Below the pieces are notes generated by a model. That model did no database searches. It saw only the letters and a list, made by a program, of their open reading frames with translations, and was not told the DNA's origin. This document shows positions 22,399 to 29,759 of a stretch of 64,000 bases of DNA, piece by piece. Location of the stretch: assembly GCF_007828725.1 (NCBI RefSeq), contig NZ_VIUW01000004.1:248001-312000 (forward strand). The letters are read 5' to 3'. This DNA comes from Marihabitans asiaticum (lineage in GTDB: Bacteria; Actinomycetota; Actinomycetes; Actinomycetales; Dermatophilaceae). A program made the translations under genes and the position numbers. Numbering within the stretch: position 1 is the stretch's first letter; every line of letters begins with the position of its first letter.

Positions 22399-22659
22399 CT
22401 ACCGCCGAGCCGCGACGAACTCCTCGACGGAGCGGGGAGGGCTGGCGCTCACCCCGTCGGTCGGCTGCGGCTCGCCGGCGACGAGGCGAAGGGGGACCAC
22501 CCCGGTCCACACGTCGGCCTCCTCGGGAGCATCCGTGCCGCCACCTCGGCACTTGAGCGTGGCCAGCGTGCCGGTCAGCACCTCATCAAGGAGGGCGTCG
22601 AGCTCAGCGCGCTCGGAGCTGCCCCGCTCGGGGTAGCGGGTGAGGGAGTCAAGAGCCAT
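22399..22659 (-). pseudogene. Remnant of a pyridoxamine 5'-phosphate oxidase-like flavin protein
   Basis: The open frame of 86 residues joins two ends of one family with the middle missing. Residues 1-35 match the start of PPOX-like flavin-nucleotide-binding proteins (TRYPERGSSERAELDALLDE), and residues about 47-86 match their end (DVWTGVVPLRLVAGEPQP). In the family about 120 residues of split-barrel and FMN-binding sequence lie between these parts. An in-frame deletion explains this best. The remaining frame has no stop codon and could still be translated, but it cannot bind a flavin. Confidence 0.65.
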
Positions 22660-22700
22660 GCCGGCGATCCTGCCAGCAGCGACCGTGACGGCGAAGGGGG

Positions 22701-23831
22701 TCAGCGCGCGGTTGTCGCGATGGTCGCCGACCCGACGACCCGGGTGCCGTCGTAGAGGACGACCGACTGCCCCGGGGCGACCCCCCGGACCGGCTCGTCA
22801 AGGTCGACGACAAGGCGCGACTCTCCCCCTTGGCCCTCTCCCCCGTCGCACGCCTCGACGCGGGCGGTGGCGGGGATCTCCTCCCCGTGCGCACGCAGCT
22901 GCGCACCGACCCGCACCTCTCCGCTCGGCGCGGGGCCGCACCAGCGGGCGGACTGCCCGACCACGTGGCGGACCCCGAGCAGGTCCGAGGTGCCGATGAA
23001 GACCCGGTTGTCCCGCGCGTCGACGCCGGTGACGAAGCGCGGCGACCCGTCCAGGGAGGAGCGCTCCAGCCCGAGCCCGCGTCGCTGCCCCACGGTGAAC
23101 CCGTACGAGCCCTGGTGCGCGCCGACGACCTCGCCGCTGACCTCGTCGACGATCTCTCCGGGCCGCTCGCCGAGCCGCTCGGTGAGCCAGCCGCGGGTGT
23201 TGCCGTCGGCGATGAAGCAGATGTCGTGGCTGTCCGGCTTCTTCGCCACGGCGAAGCCGCGCGCGGCCGCTTCCTCGCGGATCTGCGGCTTGGTCGTGTC
23301 CCCGAGGGGGAAGAAGGAGCGGGCGAGCTGGTCGGCATCCAGCACCCCGAGCACGTAGGACTGGTCCTTGCCCTCGTCCACCGCGCGGTGCAGCTCGCGC
23401 CCTGCCGTCCCCTCGACGACCTGGGCGTAGTGCCCGGTCGCGACGGCGTCGAAGCCGAGGGCGAGCGCCTTGTCGAGGAGGGCGGCGAACTTGATCTTCT
23501 CGTTGCACCGCAGGCAGGGGTTCGGGGTGCGCCCGGCCTCGTACTCGGCGACGAAGTCGTCGATGACGTCCCGCTGGAAGGCACCGGCCATGTCCCAGAC
23601 GTAGAACGGGATGCCGAGCCGGTCGGCGACCCGGCGGGCGTCCCCGGCGTCCTCGATGGTGCAGCAGCCGCGCGCTCCCTCCCGCAGGGTCTTCGCGCTC
23701 CGGGACAGCGCGAGGTGCACGCCGACGACCTCGTGACCCGCGTCGAGCATCCGGGCAGCGGCGACGGCGGAGTCGACTCCGCCGCTCATCGCGGCGACGA
23801 CCCGCAGCCCGCCTCTTCCTTGCGCTGCCAC
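22701..23831 (-). CDS. mnmA: tRNA-specific 2-thiouridylase
   Basis: Adds the 2-thio group to U34 of Lys, Glu and Gln tRNAs with sulfur relayed from the cysteine desulfurase. The 376 residues carry the PP-loop [13 protein letters not shown], the catalytic Cys in [13 protein letters not shown] and the second Cys in [11 protein letters not shown]. The start is a GTG 3 nt after the cysteine desulfurase stop, so the two are one operon. A copy of GCGAAGGGG follows directly after its TGA stop. Confidence 0.95.
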   Translation of the reverse strand: MAAQGRGGLRVVAAMSGGVDSAVAAARMLDAGHEVVGVHLALSRSAKTLREGARGCCTIEDAGDARRVADRLGIPFYVWDMAGAFQRDVIDDFVAEYEAGRTPNPCLRCNEKIKFAALLDKALALGFDAVATGHYAQVVEGTAGRELHRAVDEGKDQSYVLGVLDADQLARSFFPLGDTTKPQIREEAAARGFAVAKKPDSHDICFIADGNTRGWLTERLGERPGEIVDEVSGEVVGAHQGSYGFTVGQRRGLGLERSSLDGSPRFVTGVDARDNRVFIGTSDLLGVRHVVGQSARWCGPAPSGEVRVGAQLRAHGEEIPATARVEACDGGEGQGGESRLVVDLDEPVRGVAPGQSVVLYDGTRVVGSATIATTAR

Positions 23832-23834
23832 TGC

Positions 23835-25019
23835 TCAGGCGGCGCCGCTCGCGCGGCGGGCTCGGTCGATGGCGTCGGGCAGGGCGGCCAGGGCGGCGTC
23901 AACGTCGGCCTCGGTGGAGGTCCAGCCCAGACTCAGGCGAAGGGAGCCGCGCGCCTCCTCCTCGGTCCGGCCCATCGCGAGGACGACATGGCTCGGCTGC
24001 GGGACACCGGCCTGGCACGCCGAGCCGGTGGAGCACTCGATCCCCGCCGCGTCCAGCAGGTAGAGGAGGGAATCGCCCTCGCAGCCGGGGATGGTGATGT
24101 GCGCGTTGCCCGGGAGGCGGGTCGTGACGTCCCCGGGCTCCCAGCAGCCGGAGATCCGCACGCCCAGGCCCAGCTCCTGGGTTCCGGCGAGCAGGCGGTC
24201 CCGTAGCGCGGCGACCCGGCGCGCCTCGGCGTCACGGTCCGCGACGGACTCGGTGAGGGCCGCTGCCAGGCCGGCGATGCCGGGGGCGTTGAGCGTGCCG
24301 CTACGGATCGAGCGCTCCTGCCCGCCGCCGTGGCTCGTCGGAGCCAGCACCGCGTCGCGGCGGGCGAGCATGGCCCCGACGCCCACCGGGCCGCCGAGCT
24401 TGTGCCCGCTCAGGGCGAGGGTCTCGGCCCCGGAGGCAGCGAAGTCGACCGGCAGGTGGCCGCAGGCCTGGACCGCGTCGGTGTGCAGCGGGATGCCGTG
24501 CTCGGCGCAGACCTGCGCGATCGCCGGGACGTCCTGGATCGTGCCGACCTCGTTGTTGGCCCACATCACCGCGACGAGGGCAACCGAGTCAGGGTCCTCC
24601 TCGATGACCGCCGCCACGTCCTGCGGGCGCACGGTGCCGCACTCCCCCGGCTCGACGAAGCTGATCGGGGCCCCCTGGGTCTGCGCCAGGTGCATGGCCG
24701 GGTCGAGCACGGCGTGGTGCTCCACGCCGGAGACGACGATCCGGGTGCGGGAGGGGTCCGCGGCTCGACGCGCCTCGTAGGAGCCGAGGACGGCGATGTT
24801 GTCGGACTCGGTGCCACCGCTGGTGAAGATCACCTCTGACGGTCGCGCACCGAGCGCCTCGGCGACCTGCTCGCGGGACTCCTCGACGACCCTGCGGGCG
24901 CGCCGCCCGGCACCGTGCAGGCTCGAGGGGTTGCCCACGAGGTGCATCTGCTCACAGACCGCCTCGAGCGCTGCCGCGCGCATGGGCGTGGTCGCCGCGT
25001 GGTCGAGGTAGGTGCTCAT
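23835..25019 (-). CDS. Cysteine desulfurase (NifS/IscS family)
   Basis: PLP enzyme that removes sulfur from cysteine, here most likely as donor for MnmA and possibly for Fe-S assembly. The 394 residues begin TYLDHAATTPMR, have the PLP Lys in SGHKLGGPVGVGAML and the catalytic Cys in STGSACQAG. The length and the short catalytic loop correspond to the iscS-like gene found next to mnmA in actinobacteria. No iscU, sufS or other assembly genes are in the window. The ATG follows a TAGACT hexamer by 7 nt. Confidence 0.93.
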   Translation of the reverse strand: MSTYLDHAATTPMRAAALEAVCEQMHLVGNPSSLHGAGRRARRVVEESREQVAEALGARPSEVIFTSGGTESDNIAVLGSYEARRAADPSRTRIVVSGVEHHAVLDPAMHLAQTQGAPISFVEPGECGTVRPQDVAAVIEEDPDSVALVAVMWANNEVGTIQDVPAIAQVCAEHGIPLHTDAVQACGHLPVDFAASGAETLALSGHKLGGPVGVGAMLARRDAVLAPTSHGGGQERSIRSGTLNAPGIAGLAAALTESVADRDAEARRVAALRDRLLAGTQELGLGVRISGCWEPGDVTTRLPGNAHITIPGCEGDSLLYLLDAAGIECSTGSACQAGVPQPSHVVLAMGRTEEEARGSLRLSLGWTSTEADVDAALAALPDAIDRARRASGAA

Positions 25020-25026
25020 CGGATCG

Positions 25027-25032
25027 AGTCTA
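25027..25032 (-). promoter_or_regulatory. -10 element of the cysteine desulfurase-mnmA operon (leaderless type)
   Basis: TAGACT on the minus strand, 7 nt before the ATG. The same hexamer and spacing precede gatC. Confidence 0.6.
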
Positions 25033-25105
25033 GGGAACCGCGATCGCTCGAGGGTGCGAGGCCGCCCGCGGCCGAGCCTCGAGACGATCCCCCTTCGCTC
25101 TCGTC

Positions 25106-25924
25106 CTAGGCCTGGAGCACGCCGGTGGCCAGCAGCGCGAAGATCACCAGCGCCAGGACGATCCGGTAGATGACGAAGGGCTTGAAGGTGTGGGTCGAGA
25201 TGTACCGCAGCAGCCAGGCGATGACCGCGTAGCCGATGACGAAGGAGATGAGCGTCGCCACCGCGATCGGGCCCCAGGCCGGCTCGACCGGGTCGTCGGC
25301 GATGTCGAAGAGCTGCTGGAAGCCCGAGAGCAGGACCGCCGGGATCGCGAGGAGGAAGGAGTACCGGGCCGCGGCCTCGCGGGTGTAGCCCATGAAGAGA
25401 CCACCGGCGATCGTGCCGCCGGAGCGGGAGACGCCGGGGATGAGCGCCAGGGCCTGCCACAGGCCGTAGAGCAGGCCGTGCCGCACGGTGAGCCGGTCCA
25501 GCTCGCGCTCCTGCTTGGCCCGCAGGTCGGCGTAGCCGATGACGAGTGCGAAGACGAGGAGCATCGTCGCCGTGAGCCAGAGGTTGCGCGCCGGCCCGGT
25601 GATGACGTCCTTGAAGGCCAGGCCGAGCACACCGATCGGGATCGAGCCGAGGATGACCATCCAGCCCAGGCGCGCGTCGGGGTCGCTGTGCGGCAGCTTG
25701 CCGACGACCGCGAGGCACCACGACCTGATGATCGTGACGATGTCCTTGCGGAAGTAGACGAGCACGGCGGCCTCGGTGCCCAGCTGGGTGATCGCGGTGA
25801 AGGCAGACCCGGGGTCATCGCCGAAGAACCGGCCGACGATCGACTGGTGGGCGCTGGAGCTGATCGGCAGGAACTCGGTCAGCCCCTGGACGATGCCCAG
25901 CACGATGGCCTGCAGCCAGTCCAC
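25106..25924 (-). CDS. uppP: Undecaprenyl-diphosphatase
   Basis: Membrane phosphatase that recycles undecaprenyl diphosphate for cell-wall synthesis. The 272 residues contain about eight hydrophobic segments and both family motifs: QGLTEFLPISSSAHQ near residues 14-28 and LIPGVSRSGGTIAGG near the middle, with the catalytic Glu, Ser and Arg. It is preceded by GAGAGG at ribosome-site distance and lies downstream of the Ser-rich protein gene, separated by an inverted repeat that may terminate that gene. Confidence 0.95.
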   Translation of the reverse strand: MDWLQAIVLGIVQGLTEFLPISSSAHQSIVGRFFGDDPGSAFTAITQLGTEAAVLVYFRKDIVTIIRSWCLAVVGKLPHSDPDARLGWMVILGSIPIGVLGLAFKDVITGPARNLWLTATMLLVFALVIGYADLRAKQERELDRLTVRHGLLYGLWQALALIPGVSRSGGTIAGGLFMGYTREAAARYSFLLAIPAVLLSGFQQLFDIADDPVEPAWGPIAVATLISFVIGYAVIAWLLRYISTHTFKPFVIYRIVLALVIFALLATGVLQA

Positions 25925-25960
25925 GGTCGGTCCTCTCAGGTTCGGTGACGAGGTCGGTCA

Positions 25961-26020
25961 GTCCTACGACTGTCGGCGAGGGCATCGGGCGCCGCAGGGC
26001 CGCGCCGACAGTCGGAGGAC
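25961..26020. terminator. 18-bp inverted repeat, probable terminator
   Basis: GTCCTACGACTGTCGGCG (25961-25978) is the complement, with one mismatch, of 26003-26020. The 24-nt loop is GC-rich. A third partial copy, GACTGTCGGCGCG, follows directly. It lies 30 nt after the stop of the Ser-rich secreted protein gene and ahead of uppP; there is no T tract. Confidence 0.6.
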
Positions 26021-26049
26021 TGTCGGCGCGGAGGCGGGCGAAGGGGGGG

Positions 26050-27039
26050 TCAGCTCACCGAGACGTGGACGTGGTCGTAGTGGTTGGCCGTCGCGCTGCC
26101 CCGGTCGGACATCTGCCGCCAGTCGCGGCCGGGCATCCAGATGCGCTGCTTCCAGATGATGTAGGTGATGTTGAGGCGGCTCGCGTTGGCCTGGAGGTAG
26201 GCCGCGACGGCGTCACCGTCGGCCGAACCGCACATCACGTCGACCGCTCGGCCCGAGCCGTGGTCGCCACCGTCACCGGCGCGGTAGCCGCCGATGTTGG
26301 TCAGGTGGGGGAACTGCGAGCGGACCGCGGAGTAGACGCCCGAGGCGTTGGGCCCGAGCCCGAGGCCGCTGGCCTGGGACTGGTAGGCGCCGGTGTTCAC
26401 CGACGAGCTGGCCGAGGACTGGCCCGACGAGCCCGAGGAGGAGCTCGACGACGAGCCGGACGAAGAGCTCGACGACGAGGACGAGCTCGACGACGAGGAC
26501 GAGCCCGAGGAACCGGACGAAGCGTTCGACGAGGAGCCCGAGGAGCTGGACGAGGACCCGCCGGTGCTCGACTGCCCCGAGCCCTGCCCGCTGCTCGAGG
26601 AGTCGGCTGCCGACGACGACGTGCTCTGCGCAGAGTCAGTCTCGACCTCGGGGGCCGGCTTCGGTTCGGGCTTGGGCTTCGGCTTGGGCTTCTCCACCGC
26701 GGAGATCCCGAGGTCGCCCGCCGCCTGGGCGCCATCGCGAAGGGGGGCGGGCAGCGAGGTCGGCGCCTGCAGCGAGGTCCGGGCCGCGCTGCGGTGGGCG
26801 GTGGCCGCGCCGCGGTCGGCGAGCAGCGCCTGGGCGCTGGCGGAGGCCTGCGCCGACGGCTCGGCCGAGGTGTCGGTGCTCGCGGCGGGTGCGGCGATGA
26901 GCGCGCTGGCCCCGAGCACGAGGCCGAGGCCGGTGCTGGACTTCAGGGCTGCGCCCTTGGAGCGGGTGAGAGCGGCGGCGGCGCTGCGAGCGCTACGGGC
27001 AGCGCGGCGTCGACCGACGTACTGATCGGGCTGGGTCAC
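26050..27039 (-). CDS. Secreted or surface protein with Ser-rich linker and C-terminal hydrolase-like domain
   Basis: A 329-residue protein. After a basic N terminus a hydrophobic stretch (about residues 38-60, ending AAPAAS) looks like a signal sequence. A KPKPKPEPKP stretch and about 80 residues of nearly pure Ser/Gly follow, then a C-terminal domain of about 110 residues opening GLGPNASGVYSAVRSQFP with HGSGRAVDVM and a final YDHVHVSVS, as in the M15-like or ARB-07466-type domain of actinobacterial secreted proteins. Conserved His and Asp suggest a metal-binding peptidoglycan-active fold, by inference. The GTG at 27039 has GAAGG 7-8 nt upstream; an ATG at 27066 is an alternative. Confidence 0.75.
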   Translation of the reverse strand: MTQPDQYVGRRRAARSARSAAAALTRSKGAALKSSTGLGLVLGASALIAAPAASTDTSAEPSAQASASAQALLADRGAATAHRSAARTSLQAPTSLPAPLRDGAQAAGDLGISAVEKPKPKPKPEPKPAPEVETDSAQSTSSSAADSSSSGQGSGQSSTGGSSSSSSGSSSNASSGSSGSSSSSSSSSSSSSSSGSSSSSSSGSSGQSSASSSVNTGAYQSQASGLGLGPNASGVYSAVRSQFPHLTNIGGYRAGDGGDHGSGRAVDVMCGSADGDAVAAYLQANASRLNITYIIWKQRIWMPGRDWRQMSDRGSATANHYDHVHVSVS

Positions 27040-27170
27040 GGAGAGACCTTCAGGGTGCGGGGACATCAGGGGCTGCCCGGCCGCCGGGACACGGCGGCGT
27101 TGAGCAGGGCGTTCTCCAGGGTAGCGAGCGTTCGCCGGCAAGTCACATTTCGGTAACGCGGCGTGGTACG

Positions 27171-27206
27171 CGTCACGCCCCCGACCGGATGGACGGGGGC
27201 GTGACG
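27171..27206 (-). terminator. Terminator after etfA
   Basis: CGTCACGCCCCC pairs exactly with GGGGGCGTGACG around a 12-nt loop, 20 nt downstream of the etfA stop. No T run follows. Confidence 0.75.
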
Positions 27207-27225
27207 ACGGCGACAGGAGCGGGCG

Positions 27226-28182
27226 TCAGCCCTTCTTGCCCTGGACCGCCTCGGTGGCCTGCGGGAGCACCTGGAAGAGGTCGCCGACGACGCCGAAGTC
27301 GACCAGCTCGAAGATGGGCGCCTCCTCGTCCTTGTTCACGGCGACGATCGTCTTGCTCGTCTGCATCCCGGCGCGGTGCTGGATCGCACCGGAGATCCCG
27401 GCCGCGACGTACAGCTGCGGGCTGACCTGCTTGCCGGTCTGGCCCACCTGGCTGGAGTGCGGGTACCACCCGGCGTCGACCGCGGCGCGCGAGGCACCGA
27501 CCGCGGCACCGAGGGTGTCGGCGAAGCCTTCGACCGGGCTGAAGTCGCCGCCGGTCCCCCGGCCACCGGAGACGACGATCGCCGCCTCGGTGAGCTCGGG
27601 ACGCCCGGACTGCTTCTTCGGCTCAGACGCGGTGACCTTCGCGGCCTTGGCCTGCTCGGAGATCTCGGGGGTGAACTCCTCGAGCTCGCCCGCACCCTGA
27701 GCCTGCTCGGGCGTCGCGGAGTTGGGCTTGACGCAGATGATCGCGGCGCCCTTGGTGACCGAGGAACGGACCGTCCAGCTGCCCGCGAAGACCGACTGGG
27801 TGGTCTCCGGGCCGGACTCGCCCGCCTGCACGTCGACGGCGTCGGTGATCAGACCGGACTCGGTCTTGACCGCGAGCCGGGCGGCGATCTCCTTGCCGGC
27901 GGAGTTGCTCGGGATGAGCACCACCGAGGCGCCGGTCTTCTCGACCAGCTGGGCGAGGATCTCGGCCTGCGGGGCGACGAGGTGCTCGGTCGCCGCGGGG
28001 TCGGAGACGGAGATGATCTTCTCCGCGCCGTAGCGGCCGAGGAGGTCCTTGGCGGTCTCGGCGCCGGGGCCGATGAAGACCGCGGTCGGGGTGCCCAGAC
28101 GGCGGGCGATGGTGAGCATCTCCGCGGCCGGCTTCTTCACCTCACCGTTGATCTGGTCGACGAGGACGAGGACGTCAGTCAT
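27226..28182 (-). CDS. etfA: Electron transfer flavoprotein alpha subunit
   Basis: FAD-binding subunit that passes electrons from acyl-CoA dehydrogenases towards the quinone pool. The 318 residues have the N-terminal ETF domain and the C-terminal FAD domain with the signature GISGAIQHRAGMQTSKTIVAV, read as GISGAIQHRAGMQ plus TSKTIVAV, and NKDEEAPIFELVDFGVVGD partially visible near the C terminus. AAGGAG precedes the ATG, and etfB ends 29 nt upstream. Order etfB-etfA followed by an iscS-mnmA block is as in mycobacteria. Confidence 0.95.
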   Translation of the reverse strand: MTDVLVLVDQINGEVKKPAAEMLTIARRLGTPTAVFIGPGAETAKDLLGRYGAEKIISVSDPAATEHLVAPQAEILAQLVEKTGASVVLIPSNSAGKEIAARLAVKTESGLITDAVDVQAGESGPETTQSVFAGSWTVRSSVTKGAAIICVKPNSATPEQAQGAGELEEFTPEISEQAKAAKVTASEPKKQSGRPELTEAAIVVSGGRGTGGDFSPVEGFADTLGAAVGASRAAVDAGWYPHSSQVGQTGKQVSPQLYVAAGISGAIQHRAGMQTSKTIVAVNKDEEAPIFELVDFGVVGDLFQVLPQATEAVQGKKG

Positions 28183-28211
28183 GTTCTTTTCTCTCTCCTT
28201 CTCGCGCCGGC

Positions 28212-28991
28212 TCAGACGAACTTCTGCGCGGCGAGGAACTCCGCGAGCTTGGTCCCGCCGTCACCCTCGTCGGCGACGACCTCACCCTGCTCGCGCGGGG
28301 GACGCTTGGTGGTCTCGAGGACTGCGGTCCACGCGTTGGCCTGACCGACCTGACCGGCGTCGACCCCGAGGTCGGACAGGCCCCAGGTCTCGACCGGCTT
28401 CTTCTTCGCCGCCATGATCCCCTTGAAGGAGGGGTAGCGCGGCTCGTTGATCTGGTCGGTGACCGAGACCAGCGCCGGAAGCGAGGACTCGATCGTCTCG
28501 GTCGAGGAGTCGCCGTCGCGGCGGATCTTCACGCCCTCGCCCTCGACGGTGAGCTCGGAGGCGAAGGTCACCTGCGGCAGACCGAGCCGCTCGGCGAGCA
28601 TCGCCGGGACGACCGACATCGTGCCGTCGGTCGAGGCCATGCCGGTGAGCACGAGGTCCGGGCTCCCGATCTTCTTGATCGCCTCGGCGAGCACGAGCGA
28701 GGTCGCGGGGGCGTCGGACCCGGCGATCGCCTCGTCGAGGATGTGCACGCCCTTGTCGGCGCCCATCTGCAGCGCCTTCTTGACCGCCTCGGCGGCGTCG
28801 TCGGGGCCGACGGTGAGGACGGTGACCTCACCCTCGCCGGCCTCGGCGATCTTCAGCGCCTCCTCGATGGCGTACTCGTCGAGCTCGGAGAGCAGCCCGT
28901 CGACACCCTCACGGTCGGTCGTGTTGTCCTCGGTGAACGCGCGCTCGGACTGTGCGTCCGGCACGTACTTGACGCAGACGACGATGTTCAT
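28212..28991 (-). CDS. etfB: Electron transfer flavoprotein beta subunit
   Basis: AMP-binding partner of EtfA in the soluble heterodimer. It is 259 residues long, begins NIVVCVKYVPDAQSERAF and contains the beta-subunit signature around VDGLLSELDEYAIEEALKI. The C-terminal arm that wraps around the alpha subunit is present. GGAAGAGG is in ribosome-site position before the ATG at 28991. The roughly 160 nt upstream to the YbjN-like gene must hold the promoter, but I could not pick a convincing one. Confidence 0.95.
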   Translation of the reverse strand: MNIVVCVKYVPDAQSERAFTEDNTTDREGVDGLLSELDEYAIEEALKIAEAGEGEVTVLTVGPDDAAEAVKKALQMGADKGVHILDEAIAGSDAPATSLVLAEAIKKIGSPDLVLTGMASTDGTMSVVPAMLAERLGLPQVTFASELTVEGEGVKIRRDGDSSTETIESSLPALVSVTDQINEPRYPSFKGIMAAKKKPVETWGLSDLGVDAGQVGQANAWTAVLETTKRPPREQGEVVADEGDGGTKLAEFLAAQKFV

Positions 28992-29154
28992 CGCAGGCTC
29001 GTCCTCTTCCCTCTCATAGGTCCTGTGGCTCGTCGGTGCCTCGACGCGGTGGATTCCACGCGTCACGGCTCCCGAACACCCTCGACGGTATCGGCCGAGG
29101 GCGGATCTCCCCATCCTGGGGGGCCATGATGCTCACCACATCATCTCTCGACAC

Positions 29155-29724
29155 TCAGCCCTGGGCCTGCCCCGACTGACCCGGCTGCGGGTCGGCCGAC
29201 CCGTCCTGGCCACCCTGAGCCGACTCCTCGCCCTCCTCACCCGGCACCTGCCCGGTGGCGCGCTGGTGCCACACCTGGACGCCCTGCAGCACGAGTGGCA
29301 CGGCGATGCCGAGCAGGCCACGCACGTCGGCGTTGCGCGGCAGGATGTGCTCGCTCGTGACCAGCAGGGTGTCGTTGGCGACCGCGGTCTTGACGAGGTT
29401 GAAGGCGACGTTGACGTCGTTGCAGATGCTCAGCCGCTCGACGTCGTCGGTCGGCACCGGCTCCTCGAGCCGCCACTGGCCGAAGACGCGCATGACGTTG
29501 GTGCCGTCGTCGGTGCGCACGAAGAGCTGCTGCTCCTCGAAGGTGAAGGCCACGTCGCCGTCGTCGTCGGTGCTCGCCTCGAGACCGAGGCTGGTCAGCG
29601 CCTCCTGTACCCGCTGGCCCAGGGGCTCCTCGGCGGGCTGCTCGGCGCCGTCTCCGCCGGCTGGAGCGGCTCCACCCTGGCCGGAGGTGGGGGTGAGGTT
29701 CGGCAGTGCGGTGGGATCACTCAT
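29155..29724 (-). CDS. YbjN-like domain protein
   Basis: A 189-residue soluble acidic protein. Residues about 38-150 resemble the YbjN/TY3H-type fold (VAFTFEEQQLFVRTDDG, VPTDDVERLSICNDVNVAF, NDTLLVTSEHIL), which is related to type III secretion chaperone folds but has no proven role in actinobacteria. Both ends are disordered and rich in Gly, Gln and Glu. The ATG at 29724 is chosen; an upstream in-frame start would overlap the glgX promoter region. The gene diverges from glgX. Confidence 0.7.
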   Translation of the reverse strand: MSDPTALPNLTPTSGQGGAAPAGGDGAEQPAEEPLGQRVQEALTSLGLEASTDDDGDVAFTFEEQQLFVRTDDGTNVMRVFGQWRLEEPVPTDDVERLSICNDVNVAFNLVKTAVANDTLLVTSEHILPRNADVRGLLGIAVPLVLQGVQVWHQRATGQVPGEEGEESAQGGQDGSADPQPGQSGQAQG

Positions 29725-29746
29725 GTCCCCCAACGTACCCACTCCC

Positions 29747-29752
29747 TAGAGT
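29747..29752 (+). promoter_or_regulatory. -10 element of glgX (leaderless type)
   Basis: TAGAGT, 7 nt before the ATG at 29760. Confidence 0.6.
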
Positions 29753-29759
29753 TGCGGCC

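Noticed and set aside
27040-27170. c-di-AMP (ydaO-type) riboswitch in front of the secreted hydrolase-like gene
   Set aside because: The leader is only about 130 nt, and I could not find the conserved stems of that riboswitch.
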